Counted from the stretch's first letter, positions 1 through 7,142 are shown. The stretch: DNA of 34,757 nt from Nocardia caishijiensis NBRC 108228 (GCF_001612825.1 NZ_BDBE01000015.1:1-34757), one strand, 5' to 3'. Translations and numbers: made by a program. Notes: generated by a model from the letters alone, not told the origin.

Positions 1-835
1 GACTCGAGTGGTGCCGGGTGGCTGGTAGTGCGGCAGGTTGCGGACTCGAGTGATGCTGTGAGGCCGGGAATGCGGCAGGTTGCGGACTCGAGTGATGCGT
101 GGGCTGGAAAGTTGGTATGTGGCGGATCGAGTGATGCCGTGGGCTGGTGCGGCAGGTTGCGGGCCTGAGTGAGCCGTGGGCTGGTGGGGCAGGTTGCGGG
201 CCTGAGTGAGCCGTGGGCTGGTGGGGCAGGTTGCGGGCCTGAGTGAGCCGTGGGCTGGTGGGGCAGGTTGCGGGCCCGAGTGAGCCGTGGGGCTGGGTGT
301 GCCGCAGGTTGCGGACGCGAGTGGTGCCACGTGGGCTGTGGGAATGCGGTAGATGGCGGTCTCGGGTAGCGCCATGTGGCTGGCAGCGCGGTGGCGGGCA
401 CAGGTGATGCCGCGCGGCTAAGGAGTGCTCTGGGACCAGGTCAACTGCTCACCACGCAGTAGTGGCGGCATCGGTCGGGTAACTCCCGCCGGCACAGCGT
501 GGTGGTCGACTGTCCAAGACTGCGGAAGGCCGTGGACCCGCGTGATTCCTGGTGGGGCGCGTGGCAAGCGGCGAGCTTTGGTGTACCGCGAGGTCGGGGT
601 GCGGCAGGAGGCGGCGCCACGCTGGAATGGCGGTGAGGGCGGACCCGGGTGGGGCCATGTGGCCGGGAGCGAGGTCGCGGGCAGGGGTGGCGCTATGTGA
701 CCGCGAGCGGTAAGCGGCGGACTCGGGTGATACCACCTGGGCTGGAAGCGGTATGTGGCGGCCCGGGTGTGCCGGGTGGCTGGTGGTCGGTGACGGTCGA
801 CCCTGGTGGGAGAGCGCCGTTATGGCGGGGCCGGG
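1..835. repeat. Degenerate tandem repeat array, 37-bp core unit, gene-free
   Basis: Three identical 37-bp units start at 151, 188 and 225 and a fourth, nearly identical one at 262. Each begins GGCAGGTTGCGG and continues GAGTGAGCCGTGGGCTGG. Degenerate copies flank them at 37-42 bp spacing: the GCGGACTCGAGTGATGCC-like core recurs near 1, 41, 83, 122, 311, 356, 394, 640, 678, 716, 759 and 797. The array runs off the left edge. Because 37 is not a multiple of three and each unit carries TGA stops, it cannot encode a regular peptide repeat. I see no believable gene between 1 and 895. The plus strand is strongly G-rich. It lies 3' of fprA. Function unknown; it behaves like a VNTR-type locus. Confidence 0.85.
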
Positions 836-858
836 GCACCTAGTCGCTGGGAGCCGGG

Positions 859-890
859 GGCGGGCGGAGTCGGGGTCGAGTCCGCCCGCC
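859..890 (-). terminator. Probable fprA terminator hairpin
   Basis: A perfect 10-bp inverted repeat (GGCGGGCGGA / TCCGCCCGCC) with a 12-nt loop lies six bases beyond the fprA stop codon on the minus strand. There is no U-tract, which is common for actinobacterial hairpin terminators. Confidence 0.5.
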
Positions 891-895
891 GGGGC

Positions 896-2284
896 TTACG
901 CTTTGTGGGGCTCGCTGGCGCGGAGCATGTCTTCGCGCTCGACGACCTTCACGCGTTCGCGGCCTTCGGGCTCGCCGAGGGCGCGCTCGTGGGCGTCGAG
1001 GCGGTACCAACCGGCCCAGGTGGTGAAGGGGATGCCCTTGCCCTCCAGGAACTCGGTGACGGCGTCCAGCTCCGGCTTCGGCGCGGGGGTGAAGCTCTTC
1101 GCGTCGTCGAGGAGGCAGGCGATGGTCTCGTTGGCGTCGCCCTTGGTGTGGCCGATGAGGCCGACGGGGCCGCGCTTGATCCAGCCGGTGACGTAGGTGG
1201 CGGGCATGAAGCGGTCGGCGCCCTCGGCGGCTTCGTCGGCGATCACGCGACCGGCCTCGTTGGGCACGGTGCCTGCCTGATCGTCGAACGGCAGCTGGTT
1301 GATGTTCTGCGACAGGTAGCCGACGGCGCGGTAGATGGCCTGTACGTCCCACTGCTTGAACTCGCCGGTGCCCTTGACGTTGCCGGTGCCGTCGAGCTGG
1401 GTGCGTTCGGTCTTGAGGCCGACGACCTTGCCGTTCTCGTCGCCGACGATCTCGGCGGGCGACTCGAAGAAGTGCAGGAACAGCTTGTGCGGGCGGTTGC
1501 CCTGGTCGCGGATGGCCCACTGCTCGAGGGTGTTGGCGACCATGTCGACCTGCTTGGAGTTGCGGCGCGCGGCCTCGGAACCCTCGTCGTAGTCGATGTC
1601 CTCGGGGTCGACGATCACCTCGATGGTCGGCGAGTGGTCGAGTTCGCGCAGCTCGAGGGGGGTGAACTTGGCCTGCGCGGGACCGCGACGCCCGAAGACG
1701 TGCACCTCGACGGCCTTGTTCTCCTTGAGACCCTTGTAGACGTTCGGCGGGATCTCGGTGGGCAGCAGTTCGTCGCCGGTCTTGGCGAGCACGCGCGCCA
1801 CGTCGAGGGCCACGTTGCCGACGCCGAGCACGGCGACCTTCTCGGCATCCAGCGGCCACGAGCGCGGCACGTCGGGGTGTCCGTCGTACCAGGAGACGAA
1901 GTCGGCGGCACCGTAGGAACCGTCGAGGTCGATGCCGGGGATCGGCAGCGCGCGGTCGGCGTTGGCGCCGGTGGAGAAGATCACGGCGTCGTAGAACTGA
2001 CGCAGGTCGTCGAGGGTGATGTCGGTGCCGTAGTCGATGTTGCCGAGCAGGCGCACCTGATCCTTGTCGAGCACCTTGTGCAGGGCGGTGATGATGCCCT
2101 TGATGCGCGGGTGATCGGGCGCGACGCCGTAGCGGATGAGACCGAAGGGCGCGGGCATGCGCTCGTAGAGGTCGATGCTGACCTCGGCGTCGGACTTCAT
2201 CAACGCGTCGGCGGCGTAGATACCGGCCGGTCCCGCACCCACGATCGCGATGCGAAGCGGGCGAGTCGCTGTCTGTTCGGTCAT
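896..2284 (-). CDS. fprA: NADPH-ferredoxin reductase FprA
   Basis: A 462-residue flavoprotein that transfers electrons from NADPH through FAD to ferredoxin. It belongs to the adrenodoxin-reductase-like FprA family (M. tuberculosis FprA is about 456 residues). Visible motifs are the N-terminal FAD dinucleotide-binding GAGPAG at residues 16-21, the NADPH-binding GVGNVALD at 154-161, the FGRRGPAQAKF stretch after it, and the C-terminal GWIKRGPVGLIGHTKGDANET-type FAD/NADP contact region. The protein is full length and cytosolic. It is monocistronic: a hairpin follows the stop, and a divergent gene lies beyond an iron-box-like inverted repeat 45 bp upstream. That suggests iron-dependent control, in keeping with a role supplying electrons to ferredoxins or to iron release. 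The ATG at 2284 puts the FAD motif at the expected distance from the N-terminus. Confidence 0.93.
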   Translation of the reverse strand: MTEQTATRPLRIAIVGAGPAGIYAADALMKSDAEVSIDLYERMPAPFGLIRYGVAPDHPRIKGIITALHKVLDKDQVRLLGNIDYGTDITLDDLRQFYDAVIFSTGANADRALPIPGIDLDGSYGAADFVSWYDGHPDVPRSWPLDAEKVAVLGVGNVALDVARVLAKTGDELLPTEIPPNVYKGLKENKAVEVHVFGRRGPAQAKFTPLELRELDHSPTIEVIVDPEDIDYDEGSEAARRNSKQVDMVANTLEQWAIRDQGNRPHKLFLHFFESPAEIVGDENGKVVGLKTERTQLDGTGNVKGTGEFKQWDVQAIYRAVGYLSQNINQLPFDDQAGTVPNEAGRVIADEAAEGADRFMPATYVTGWIKRGPVGLIGHTKGDANETIACLLDDAKSFTPAPKPELDAVTEFLEGKGIPFTTWAGWYRLDAHERALGEPEGRERVKVVEREDMLRASEPHKA

Positions 2285-2328
2285 TGTCTACGCGCACCCT
2301 TTGGTCGAGAAACGATGTGACGGCGTCA

Positions 2329-2346
2329 ACTTAGCTTAGGCTAAGT
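2329..2346. promoter_or_regulatory. Candidate IdeR/DtxR iron box
   Basis: A perfect inverted repeat with 7-bp arms (ACTTAGC, TTAG, GCTAAGT) lies in the fprA/2476 divergent region. From 2331, it matches the remembered mycobacterial iron-box consensus (TTAGGTTAGGCTAACCTAA) at 13 of the first 14 positions, then diverges. It overlaps a possible -10 (TAAGCT, minus strand) for fprA. Assignment to IdeR is inference. Confidence 0.6.
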
Positions 2347-2475
2347 CGGAAACCGGCTACCGGCCGCTGCCGTCCTCGTCGGCGGCAGGCCGTAATCAAC
2401 GCGATTCTAGCTGCGGTGTTGCGGCAACCCGGCGCGCGGTGTAGCTGTCCGGCCCGGGTCTGTCAGGATTACCAC

Positions 2476-2934
2476 ATGAGCGAGGAGCAAACAGGCTCGG
2501 ACGATCAGCCCATCGAGGTCGATCAGACCGACAAGCGGTCCATCGTCCCGTTCGTCGCGGCCGCGGTGATCGCGGTCGTCGTGCTCATCAGCATCGTCGT
2601 CGGCGGACTGCTCGCGCCCGCTGAGAAAAATGTCACAGAGGCCGACCGGCTCGCGGCCGCCGTCACCAACTATATCGACGCGCGCTCGCGCACCGACCAG
2701 CGTCCGCCGCCGGGGGTGGCGTGCCCCGGTTTCGACGAGGCGAAATCCGGCCTCACCGACCGGCTCGGCGGCCCGGAATCTGCGGCGACGATCGACAAGA
2801 AGGGCTTTTCCAACGCCACCGTCAACGGCAACCGGGGCAAGATCGACGCCACGGTTTCGGTCGGCGGCCAGTCGACGTCGAGCACCTGGAATCTCACCCG
2901 GGTCGACGGCACCTGGCTGGTGTGCACGCCCTGA
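2476..2934 (+). CDS. Membrane-anchored protein of unknown function
   Basis: A 152-residue protein. An acidic, hydrophilic N-terminus (residues 1-20) is followed by one strong membrane segment at about 22-46 and a roughly 105-residue domain predicted outside the membrane. That domain starts with a helical AADRLAAAVTNYID stretch and ends in beta-rich sequence (TVSVGG, TWNLTRVDGTWLVC). It has two cysteines (ACPGF and the near-terminal VCTP), which could form a disulfide. The layout resembles small actinobacterial anchored proteins with an NTF2/Mce-associated-like fold, but I do not recognise the family. The ATG at 2476 is chosen because the upstream in-frame extension is arginine/cysteine-rich and unlike a protein start. 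The gene is divergent from fprA, with the iron-box-like repeat between them. Confidence 0.75.
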   Translation: MSEEQTGSDDQPIEVDQTDKRSIVPFVAAAVIAVVVLISIVVGGLLAPAEKNVTEADRLAAAVTNYIDARSRTDQRPPPGVACPGFDEAKSGLTDRLGGPESAATIDKKGFSNATVNGNRGKIDATVSVGGQSTSSTWNLTRVDGTWLVCTP

Positions 2935-2939
2935 GGGGT

Positions 2940-2969
2940 TTGACACGGTGACCAGTGCCGGGGCAATCT
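2940..2969 (+). promoter_or_regulatory. Promoter of the riboswitch-rhodanese-metZ operon
   Basis: A perfect -35 TTGACA (2940-2945) stands 18 bp from a CAATCT -10 (2964-2969). The predicted start, near 2976, is just before the riboswitch's first stem at 2980. The -35 begins six bases after the upstream stop codon. Confidence 0.6.
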
Positions 2970-2979
2970 CAGATCGCAA

Positions 2980-3093
2980 GGTCATGAGTACCAGCGCCAA
3001 GCCCCGGCTCGCTGGTCGGCAACCCTCCTCCGCGGTGGGGTGCTCCGGGTGACGACCTGGCCGTGTGCTGGAAAACCGCCACGGCAAGAGCGG
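2980..3093 (+). promoter_or_regulatory. SAM-IV riboswitch
   Basis: The leader closely matches the SAM-IV aptamer as remembered from Mycobacterium. It starts GGTCATGAGTACCAGCG, carries AAGCCCCGGCT, CGGCAACCCTCC and GCGGTGGGGTGCTCCGGGTGA, and closes with GACC (3054-3057), which pairs with the opening GGTC. A 3' extension includes the CCGTG...CACGG helix. SAM-IV switches sense S-adenosylmethionine and shut off methionine and sulfur genes, which fits the downstream rhodanese-metZ pair. The aptamer ends about 10 nt before the GGAGG ribosome-binding site at 3103, so control could act on translation. Confidence 0.85.
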
Positions 3094-3113
3094 ATTCACG
3101 CAGGAGGATCGAC

Positions 3114-3530
3114 ATGAGTTACGCCGGCGACATCACCCCTGAGAAGGCGTGGGAAATCCTGACCGAGCACCCCGACGCGGTGCTTGTCGACGTGCGCACC
3201 GAAGGCGAGTGGGCGCAGATCGGCATTCCCGACACCAGCTCCATCGAACGTCCCGCGCACTTCATCGAGTGGGTCGACGGCACCGGCGCGCGCAACCCGC
3301 GCTTCGGTGCGCAACTCGAACAGGTCCTCGCCGACCGCCCGGCCGACGCCCCCGTGGTGTTCCTGTGTCGCTCGGGTCAGCGCTCGGCGCACGCGGCGAC
3401 GGTGGCCACCTCGGCGGGGATCACCCCGTCCTACAACGTGCTCGACGGTTTCGAGGGCGGCCTCGACGCGTTCGGGCAGCGCGGCAGCACCGGCTGGCGC
3501 GCCGTCGGCCTGCCGTGGCGCCAGGCATAA
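3114..3530 (+). CDS. Rhodanese-domain sulfurtransferase
   Basis: A 138-residue single-domain rhodanese. The active-site loop is CRSGQRS within VVFLCRSGQRSAHAA; its cysteine is expected to carry the persulfide. The N-terminal VLVDVRTEGEW is the typical CH2A-like motif. The start at ATG 3114 is fixed by a strong AGGAGG about 6 nt upstream; the longer open frame from 3063 would overlap the riboswitch. The gene sits 10 nt before metZ under the SAM-IV switch, the same pairing as Rv0390-Rv0391 in M. tuberculosis. This context suggests it supplies or handles reduced sulfur for the sulfhydrylase. The physiological donor and acceptor cannot be read from sequence. Confidence 0.88.
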   Translation: MSYAGDITPEKAWEILTEHPDAVLVDVRTEGEWAQIGIPDTSSIERPAHFIEWVDGTGARNPRFGAQLEQVLADRPADAPVVFLCRSGQRSAHAATVATSAGITPSYNVLDGFEGGLDAFGQRGSTGWRAVGLPWRQA

Positions 3531-3540
3531 GGAGACTCGC

Positions 3541-4749
3541 ATGATCACCGGTGGTTCCTTCGACAAGCCGCTGCCCGAAGGCGTCGGTCCCGCCACCCTG
3601 GGTGTGCGCGGTGGCCTGCGTCGTTCCGGATTCGACGAGACGTCCGAGGCGCTGTACCTGACTTCCGGCTTCGTCTACGAGAGCGCCGAGGCCGCCGAGG
3701 CCGCGTTCACCGGCGACGTGGAGCACTTCGTCTACTCGCGCTTCGGCAACCCGACGGTGGCCATGTTCGAGGAGCGCATCCGCCTGCTCGACGGCGCCGA
3801 GGCCGCGTTCGCGACCGCTTCGGGAATGTCGGCGGTCTTCACCGCGCTCGGCGCCTTGCTGAAGGCGGGCGACCGGCTCGTCGCCGCGCGCAGCCTGTTC
3901 GGTTCCTGCTTCGTGGTGTGCAACGAGATCCTGCCGCGCTGGGGCATCGAGACCGTCTTCGTCGACGGCGACGACCTCGACCAGTGGGAGCAGGCCCTGT
4001 CCGTGCCCACCCAGGCCGTCTTCTTCGAAACCCCCGCCAACCCGATGCAAACCCTCGTCGACGTGCGCAAGGTCAGCGAACTGGCCCATGCCGCAGGCGC
4101 GAAAGTGGTGCTGGACAACGTCTTCGCCACTCCGCTGCTGCAACGCGGTTTCGAGCTAGGCGCCGACGTGGTGGTCTATTCCGGCACCAAGCACATCGAC
4201 GGCCAGGGCCGCGTCCTCGGCGGCGCCATCCTCGGCGCCAAGGACTACATCGATGGTCCGGTGAAAACCCTGATGCGCCATACCGGTCCGGCCCTGAGCC
4301 CGTTCAACGCCTGGACCTTGCTCAAGGGCTTGGAGACGATGCCGCTGCGCGTGCGTCAATCCACCGAATCGGCGCTGAAGGTCGCCGAATTCCTGGAGTC
4401 GAACAAGTCGGTCGAATGGGTGAAATACCCCTTCCTGCAGTCCCATCCGCAGCACGCTCTCGCCAAGGAGCAGATGACCGGCGGCGGCACCGTCGTGACC
4501 TTCGCCCTGCACGGCGACGACGGCAAGAAGCGCGCCTTCGAGGTCCTCAACCGCCTGCGCATCATCGACATCTCCAACAACCTCGGCGACGCCAAAACGA
4601 TGATCACCCACCCCGCCACCACCACCCACCGAGCCATGGGCCCCGAAGGCCGCGCCTCCATCGGCCTCTCCGACGGCGTGGTCCGCATCTCGGTTGGTCT
4701 GGAAGACATCGAAGACCTCCTGGGCGACCTCGACCACGCGTTGAGCTGA
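3541..4749 (+). CDS. metZ: O-succinylhomoserine sulfhydrylase MetZ
   Basis: A 402-residue PLP enzyme of the Cys/Met metabolism family. It condenses O-succinylhomoserine with sulfide to give homocysteine, the direct sulfhydrylation route to methionine. The Schiff-base lysine is K217 in SGTKHIDGQGR, preceded by the cofactor-contacting VVLDNVFATPLLQ. The N-terminal TLGVRGGLRRSGF...SEALYLTSGFVY and the middle FETPANPMQ are typical of MetZ. Length agrees with M. tuberculosis MetZ (about 406). The start at ATG 3541 has AAGGAG nine bases upstream; the longer open frame from 3184 runs through the rhodanese gene in another frame and is spurious. Second gene of the SAM-IV-controlled operon; a 9-bp-stem hairpin follows. 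Confidence 0.95.
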   Translation: MITGGSFDKPLPEGVGPATLGVRGGLRRSGFDETSEALYLTSGFVYESAEAAEAAFTGDVEHFVYSRFGNPTVAMFEERIRLLDGAEAAFATASGMSAVFTALGALLKAGDRLVAARSLFGSCFVVCNEILPRWGIETVFVDGDDLDQWEQALSVPTQAVFFETPANPMQTLVDVRKVSELAHAAGAKVVLDNVFATPLLQRGFELGADVVVYSGTKHIDGQGRVLGGAILGAKDYIDGPVKTLMRHTGPALSPFNAWTLLKGLETMPLRVRQSTESALKVAEFLESNKSVEWVKYPFLQSHPQHALAKEQMTGGGTVVTFALHGDDGKKRAFEVLNRLRIIDISNNLGDAKTMITHPATTTHRAMGPEGRASIGLSDGVVRISVGLEDIEDLLGDLDHALS

Positions 4750-4760
4750 GCCCGCTCGAA

Positions 4761-4782
4761 CGGTGTCGACACCTCGACACCG
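4761..4782 (+). terminator. Terminator hairpin after metZ
   Basis: A perfect inverted repeat CGGTGTCGA, loop CACC, TCGACACCG, starting 12 nt after the metZ stop. No U-tract. It lies in the convergent gap with the antitoxin gene and could serve both strands. Confidence 0.6.
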
Positions 4783-4852
4783 AGTTGTCGGCGTCCGTAT
4801 CGGACTGCTCGAGAACCGGGCGCCCTCCCGGCGCATAGCTGCGAGAGCGACC

Positions 4853-5104
4853 TCACCACTCGCCCTTGTCCGTCTCGAGCAGCTCATCGACGGCATCTGC
4901 CGTTCTGAGCGTATGCCTGGGGGTCGCGCTTGTATCGGCGGCACCGGCCACCTTGCGTGGGATGATCTGCGTCGAGGAGACGGCAGGCACGATGAAACCG
5001 ATCCGGTGGTTGTGACGGGTCAGCTCATAGACTTCGCCCGCTTCGACGTCGGCCACCACGGTGGGCAGGTGCTGCCCGAGCTCGTCGGCGCTGATCGATT
5101 TCAT
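4853..5104 (-). CDS. Phd/YefM-family antitoxin, no partner toxin seen
   Basis: An 83-residue protein starting MKSISADELGQHLPTVVADV, with GEVYELTRHNHRIGFIVPA after it. This is the standard N-terminal DNA-binding and dimerisation half of Phd/YefM antitoxins. The C-terminal half (about residues 45-83) is the usual variable toxin-binding tail. In most such loci a PIN/VapC, Doc or RelE toxin follows directly. Here only about 100 bp separate this stop from the convergent metZ end, and they hold no toxin-like frame. Upstream is a divergent unrelated membrane protein. It is therefore an orphan antitoxin, a remnant of a toxin-antitoxin pair, or a stand-alone repressor. Confidence 0.82.
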   Translation of the reverse strand: MKSISADELGQHLPTVVADVEAGEVYELTRHNHRIGFIVPAVSSTQIIPRKVAGAADTSATPRHTLRTADAVDELLETDKGEW

Positions 5105-5180
5105 GTCTCCAAGTTAGGCGTTCGCCTCAGCCCGCCGGATCAGCGAGTCCAAGTCCAGCGGCCGTCGCGTGTCGCCAGGC

Positions 5181-5186
5181 TAGGCT
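5181..5186 (+). promoter_or_regulatory. -10 element of a probable leaderless gene
   Basis: TAGGCT (TANNNT type) is followed by exactly six bases and then the GTG start at 5193, so transcription should start at or beside the start codon. No Shine-Dalgarno sequence is seen. Confidence 0.5.
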
Positions 5187-5192
5187 CGTTGA

Positions 5193-5726
5193 GTGAGCTC
5201 TGGGGGAGTGTCGCGACCTGTGACCGTTTTCTATCCATCCGCGCTGCGATCAGCGGCGATGGTGGTGGGGTCGGTGATCTTCGTCGCGATCGGCGTGTGG
5301 GTTGTGTCGAGCGATGATGTGCCCTTGGTGCCGTTGGTCGCGGGCATCGTAGGGATCCCGATGTTCTCCGCTGCCGGAGTCTTCTTTCTCGGACGATTGA
5401 TCCGGCGGCGGCCGGAATTGGTCTTGTCCGACGCCGGGCTTGTGCATCGGCAGAGCGGATCGCTGGCGTGGCACGAGGTGGCCCATGCGAGAGTCTTCGT
5501 CCAGCGGCCCTCGGCGGGGTCCAAGGTGCGCTATGTCCAGATCGGTCTGCGTGATCCACAGGCTTACTACGCACGCAGCTCATGGTGGTTGCGGCTGATG
5601 GTGAAGGCCAACAACAAGCTCGGCTACGGCGATCTGAACCTGGCGGAATCCATGCTCGGCGCCTCGGCCGAAGAGGTTATCCGTGCGATGCGCCGTCACT
5701 ACCCTGAGCTGGTTGTCGTCCCCTAG
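5193..5726 (+). CDS. STM3941-like small membrane protein
   Basis: A 177-residue protein with two membrane segments (about 17-38 and 43-68), followed by an arginine-rich stop-transfer (RLIRRRPELVL) and a cytosolic domain with a PH-like beta pattern: LVLSDAGLVHRQSGSLAWHEVAHARVF. This resembles the STM3941 family of two-TM proteins with a C-terminal PH-like domain; the family role is unknown and the assignment is by pattern memory. The GTG start at 5193 is supported by the TAGGCT -10 six bases upstream. The gene is convergent with the flotillin gene and divergent from the antitoxin. Confidence 0.72.
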   Translation: MSSGGVSRPVTVFYPSALRSAAMVVGSVIFVAIGVWVVSSDDVPLVPLVAGIVGIPMFSAAGVFFLGRLIRRRPELVLSDAGLVHRQSGSLAWHEVAHARVFVQRPSAGSKVRYVQIGLRDPQAYYARSSWWLRLMVKANNKLGYGDLNLAESMLGASAEEVIRAMRRHYPELVVVP

Positions 5727-5756
5727 TCAGGCGCCGCCGGATTCGGGTCCGTTGTG

Positions 5757-5783
5757 CCGGGCACCACCATCGGGGGTGCCCGG
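5757..5783. terminator. Bidirectional terminator hairpin
   Basis: A 9-bp inverted repeat (CCGGGCACC / GGTGCCCGG) with a 9-nt loop lies between two convergent genes, 30 bp past the plus-strand stop and 10 bp past the minus-strand stop. Confidence 0.6.
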
Positions 5784-5793
5784 CCGGATCGGC

Positions 5794-6891
5794 TCAGACC
5801 TTGTCCACCTCACCGTTGGACAACGCCTTCTGCAGGGAGTTGAAGACGGTCAAGCCCTGGCCGACCATCCCGTTGACCAGTTCGCTCACCCCGTCGGGCC
5901 CGTTGAGAACGGTGAGATTCGCGTTGGCGAGACCGTGCGAGGCCTGGCGGACGATCTCGGGAAGCTGCTCGATGAGCAACTGGTCCAGGGCGATGCGGTT
6001 GTTGGACGCCGCGGCCTCGGCCTGGATGCGGGTGCGGTCGGCTTCCGCCTCGGCGAGGATGCGGACCCGTTCCGCCTCGGCGAGTGCGGGTTTCACGACT
6101 TCGGCCTGAAGTTCCTGCTCGCGCAGTTCGGCGTTCTTGCGGGCCTGTTCGGCCTGCGCGGTGAGCACTTCCTGCCGGGCGACGGCGTCGGCGAGCGGAC
6201 CCGCCTGCGCCGCTTCGGCATTGGCCTTGTCGATGTCGCGCTGGTACTGCGCCTTGAGCAGTGAGGTCTCGCGTTCGTATTCGGCGCGGCGGCGCAGCGA
6301 TTCCTGTTCGGCCTCGGCGGCGCGCTGAGCGGCCTGAGCCTGGGCGATCTGGGCGTCGCGCTGCACGGCCGCGTTGTGCGGGGCGGCGAGGGCCTCGATG
6401 TAGCCGAGGTTGCCGTCGTCGATGGACTGGATCTGGAACGAATCGACCCACAGGCCGATATTGCTCATCTCCACCTTCGACGCGATGAGCACCTCGTCGG
6501 CCAGCTTCTGGCGTTCGCGGATGATCTCCTCGACAGTCATCGAGCCGACGATCGAGCGTAGGTGACCGGAGAAGATGCGGCCCGTGAGCACCGACATCTC
6601 CTTCTCCTGCTCGGACAGAAACCGTTGCGCCGCATTGACGATCGACTGGGTGTCGTTGGCCACCTTGAACGCGATCACCGCCCGCACGTCGAGCTGGATC
6701 GCCTGCTTGGTGACGCAGCGTTCCCGGATCTCGGATTCGAACATGGCCAGCGACAGGTAGCTGACCTTGCGGAACAGCGGAATCACCCAGGTGCCGCGAC
6801 CGATGATCACCTTGAACGGCGCGTTGTCCTTGACCTTGGCGCCACTGACCAGCATCGCCTCGTCGGGATCAGGAACGTGATAGCCCAGCAT
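5794..6891 (-). CDS. SPFH/flotillin-like protein
   Basis: A 365-residue protein. Residues about 8-170 form an SPFH domain (PDEAMLVSGAK at the start, then LDVRAVIAFKVAND and SMTVEEIIRERQKLADEV). A long alanine/glutamate-rich coiled coil (about 190-310) follows, and then a short hydrophobic flotillin-type tail (LLIEQLPEIVRQASHGLANANLTVLNG). Flotillins scaffold membrane microdomains. Unlike typical bacterial flotillins there is no N-terminal membrane segment: the protein starts MLGYHVPDPDEAM. The start is well supported, with AAGGGAGG about 8 nt upstream of ATG 6891; the open frame beyond it is arginine/histidine-rich and overlaps the NfeD-like gene in another frame. It lies 26 bp after the NfeD-like gene, the classic NfeD-flotillin pairing. 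Confidence 0.88.
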   Translation of the reverse strand: MLGYHVPDPDEAMLVSGAKVKDNAPFKVIIGRGTWVIPLFRKVSYLSLAMFESEIRERCVTKQAIQLDVRAVIAFKVANDTQSIVNAAQRFLSEQEKEMSVLTGRIFSGHLRSIVGSMTVEEIIRERQKLADEVLIASKVEMSNIGLWVDSFQIQSIDDGNLGYIEALAAPHNAAVQRDAQIAQAQAAQRAAEAEQESLRRRAEYERETSLLKAQYQRDIDKANAEAAQAGPLADAVARQEVLTAQAEQARKNAELREQELQAEVVKPALAEAERVRILAEAEADRTRIQAEAAASNNRIALDQLLIEQLPEIVRQASHGLANANLTVLNGPDGVSELVNGMVGQGLTVFNSLQKALSNGEVDKV

Positions 6892-6917
6892 CTGAGCCTC
6901 CCTTGCTTTCAGTTGTC

Positions 6918-7142
6918 TTACGGCTGTCGCGGTGTGAGCGGTATCCACGGAACGACATCGACGAGCCTGCCCGGACGCACCGCGACGATCAGTACGGTGG
7001 CGCCCGCCTCGATCGGTTCCTCGGCGCAGGCGAGATACAGCTCGGTGCCGCCTCGAATGGCGACGAGTACTTCGCCGAGTGCCCCGGCGGCACGGATCGG
7101 TGAGGTGATGGTGCCGGTCAGCCCCTGCACCGGGTCGGTCAT
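6918..7142 (-). CDS. Miniature NfeD-like OB-fold protein
   Basis: A 74-residue protein matching the C-terminal soluble OB domain of NfeD: GLTGTITSPI, LGEVLVAIRGG, then a C-terminal EEPIEAGATVLIVAVRPGRLVDVVP. It lacks the protease domain and the membrane segments of full NfeD proteins. NfeD partners bind flotillins, and the flotillin gene follows 26 bp downstream. The ATG at 7142 has AAGGGAG about 9 nt upstream. The promoter should lie in 7143-7257, which also holds two palindromic operators, so expression may be linked to the divergent MarR regulator. Confidence 0.75.
   Translation of the reverse strand: MTDPVQGLTGTITSPIRAAGALGEVLVAIRGGTELYLACAEEPIEAGATVLIVAVRPGRLVDVVPWIPLTPRQP

Noticed and set aside
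151..298. CRISPR array, because repeats are 37 bp
   Set aside because: The units abut directly with no unique spacers, and flanking copies decay gradually.
425..843. Open frames in the left repeat region
   Set aside because: They arise from G-rich repeat sequence, are low complexity and have no recognisable domain.
5114..5179. Minus-strand peptide tail ending LDLDSLIRRAEANA just before the antitoxin start
   Set aside because: It looks protein-like but lacks a start codon and is bounded by a TAG 21 codons upstream; too short to call a pseudogene.
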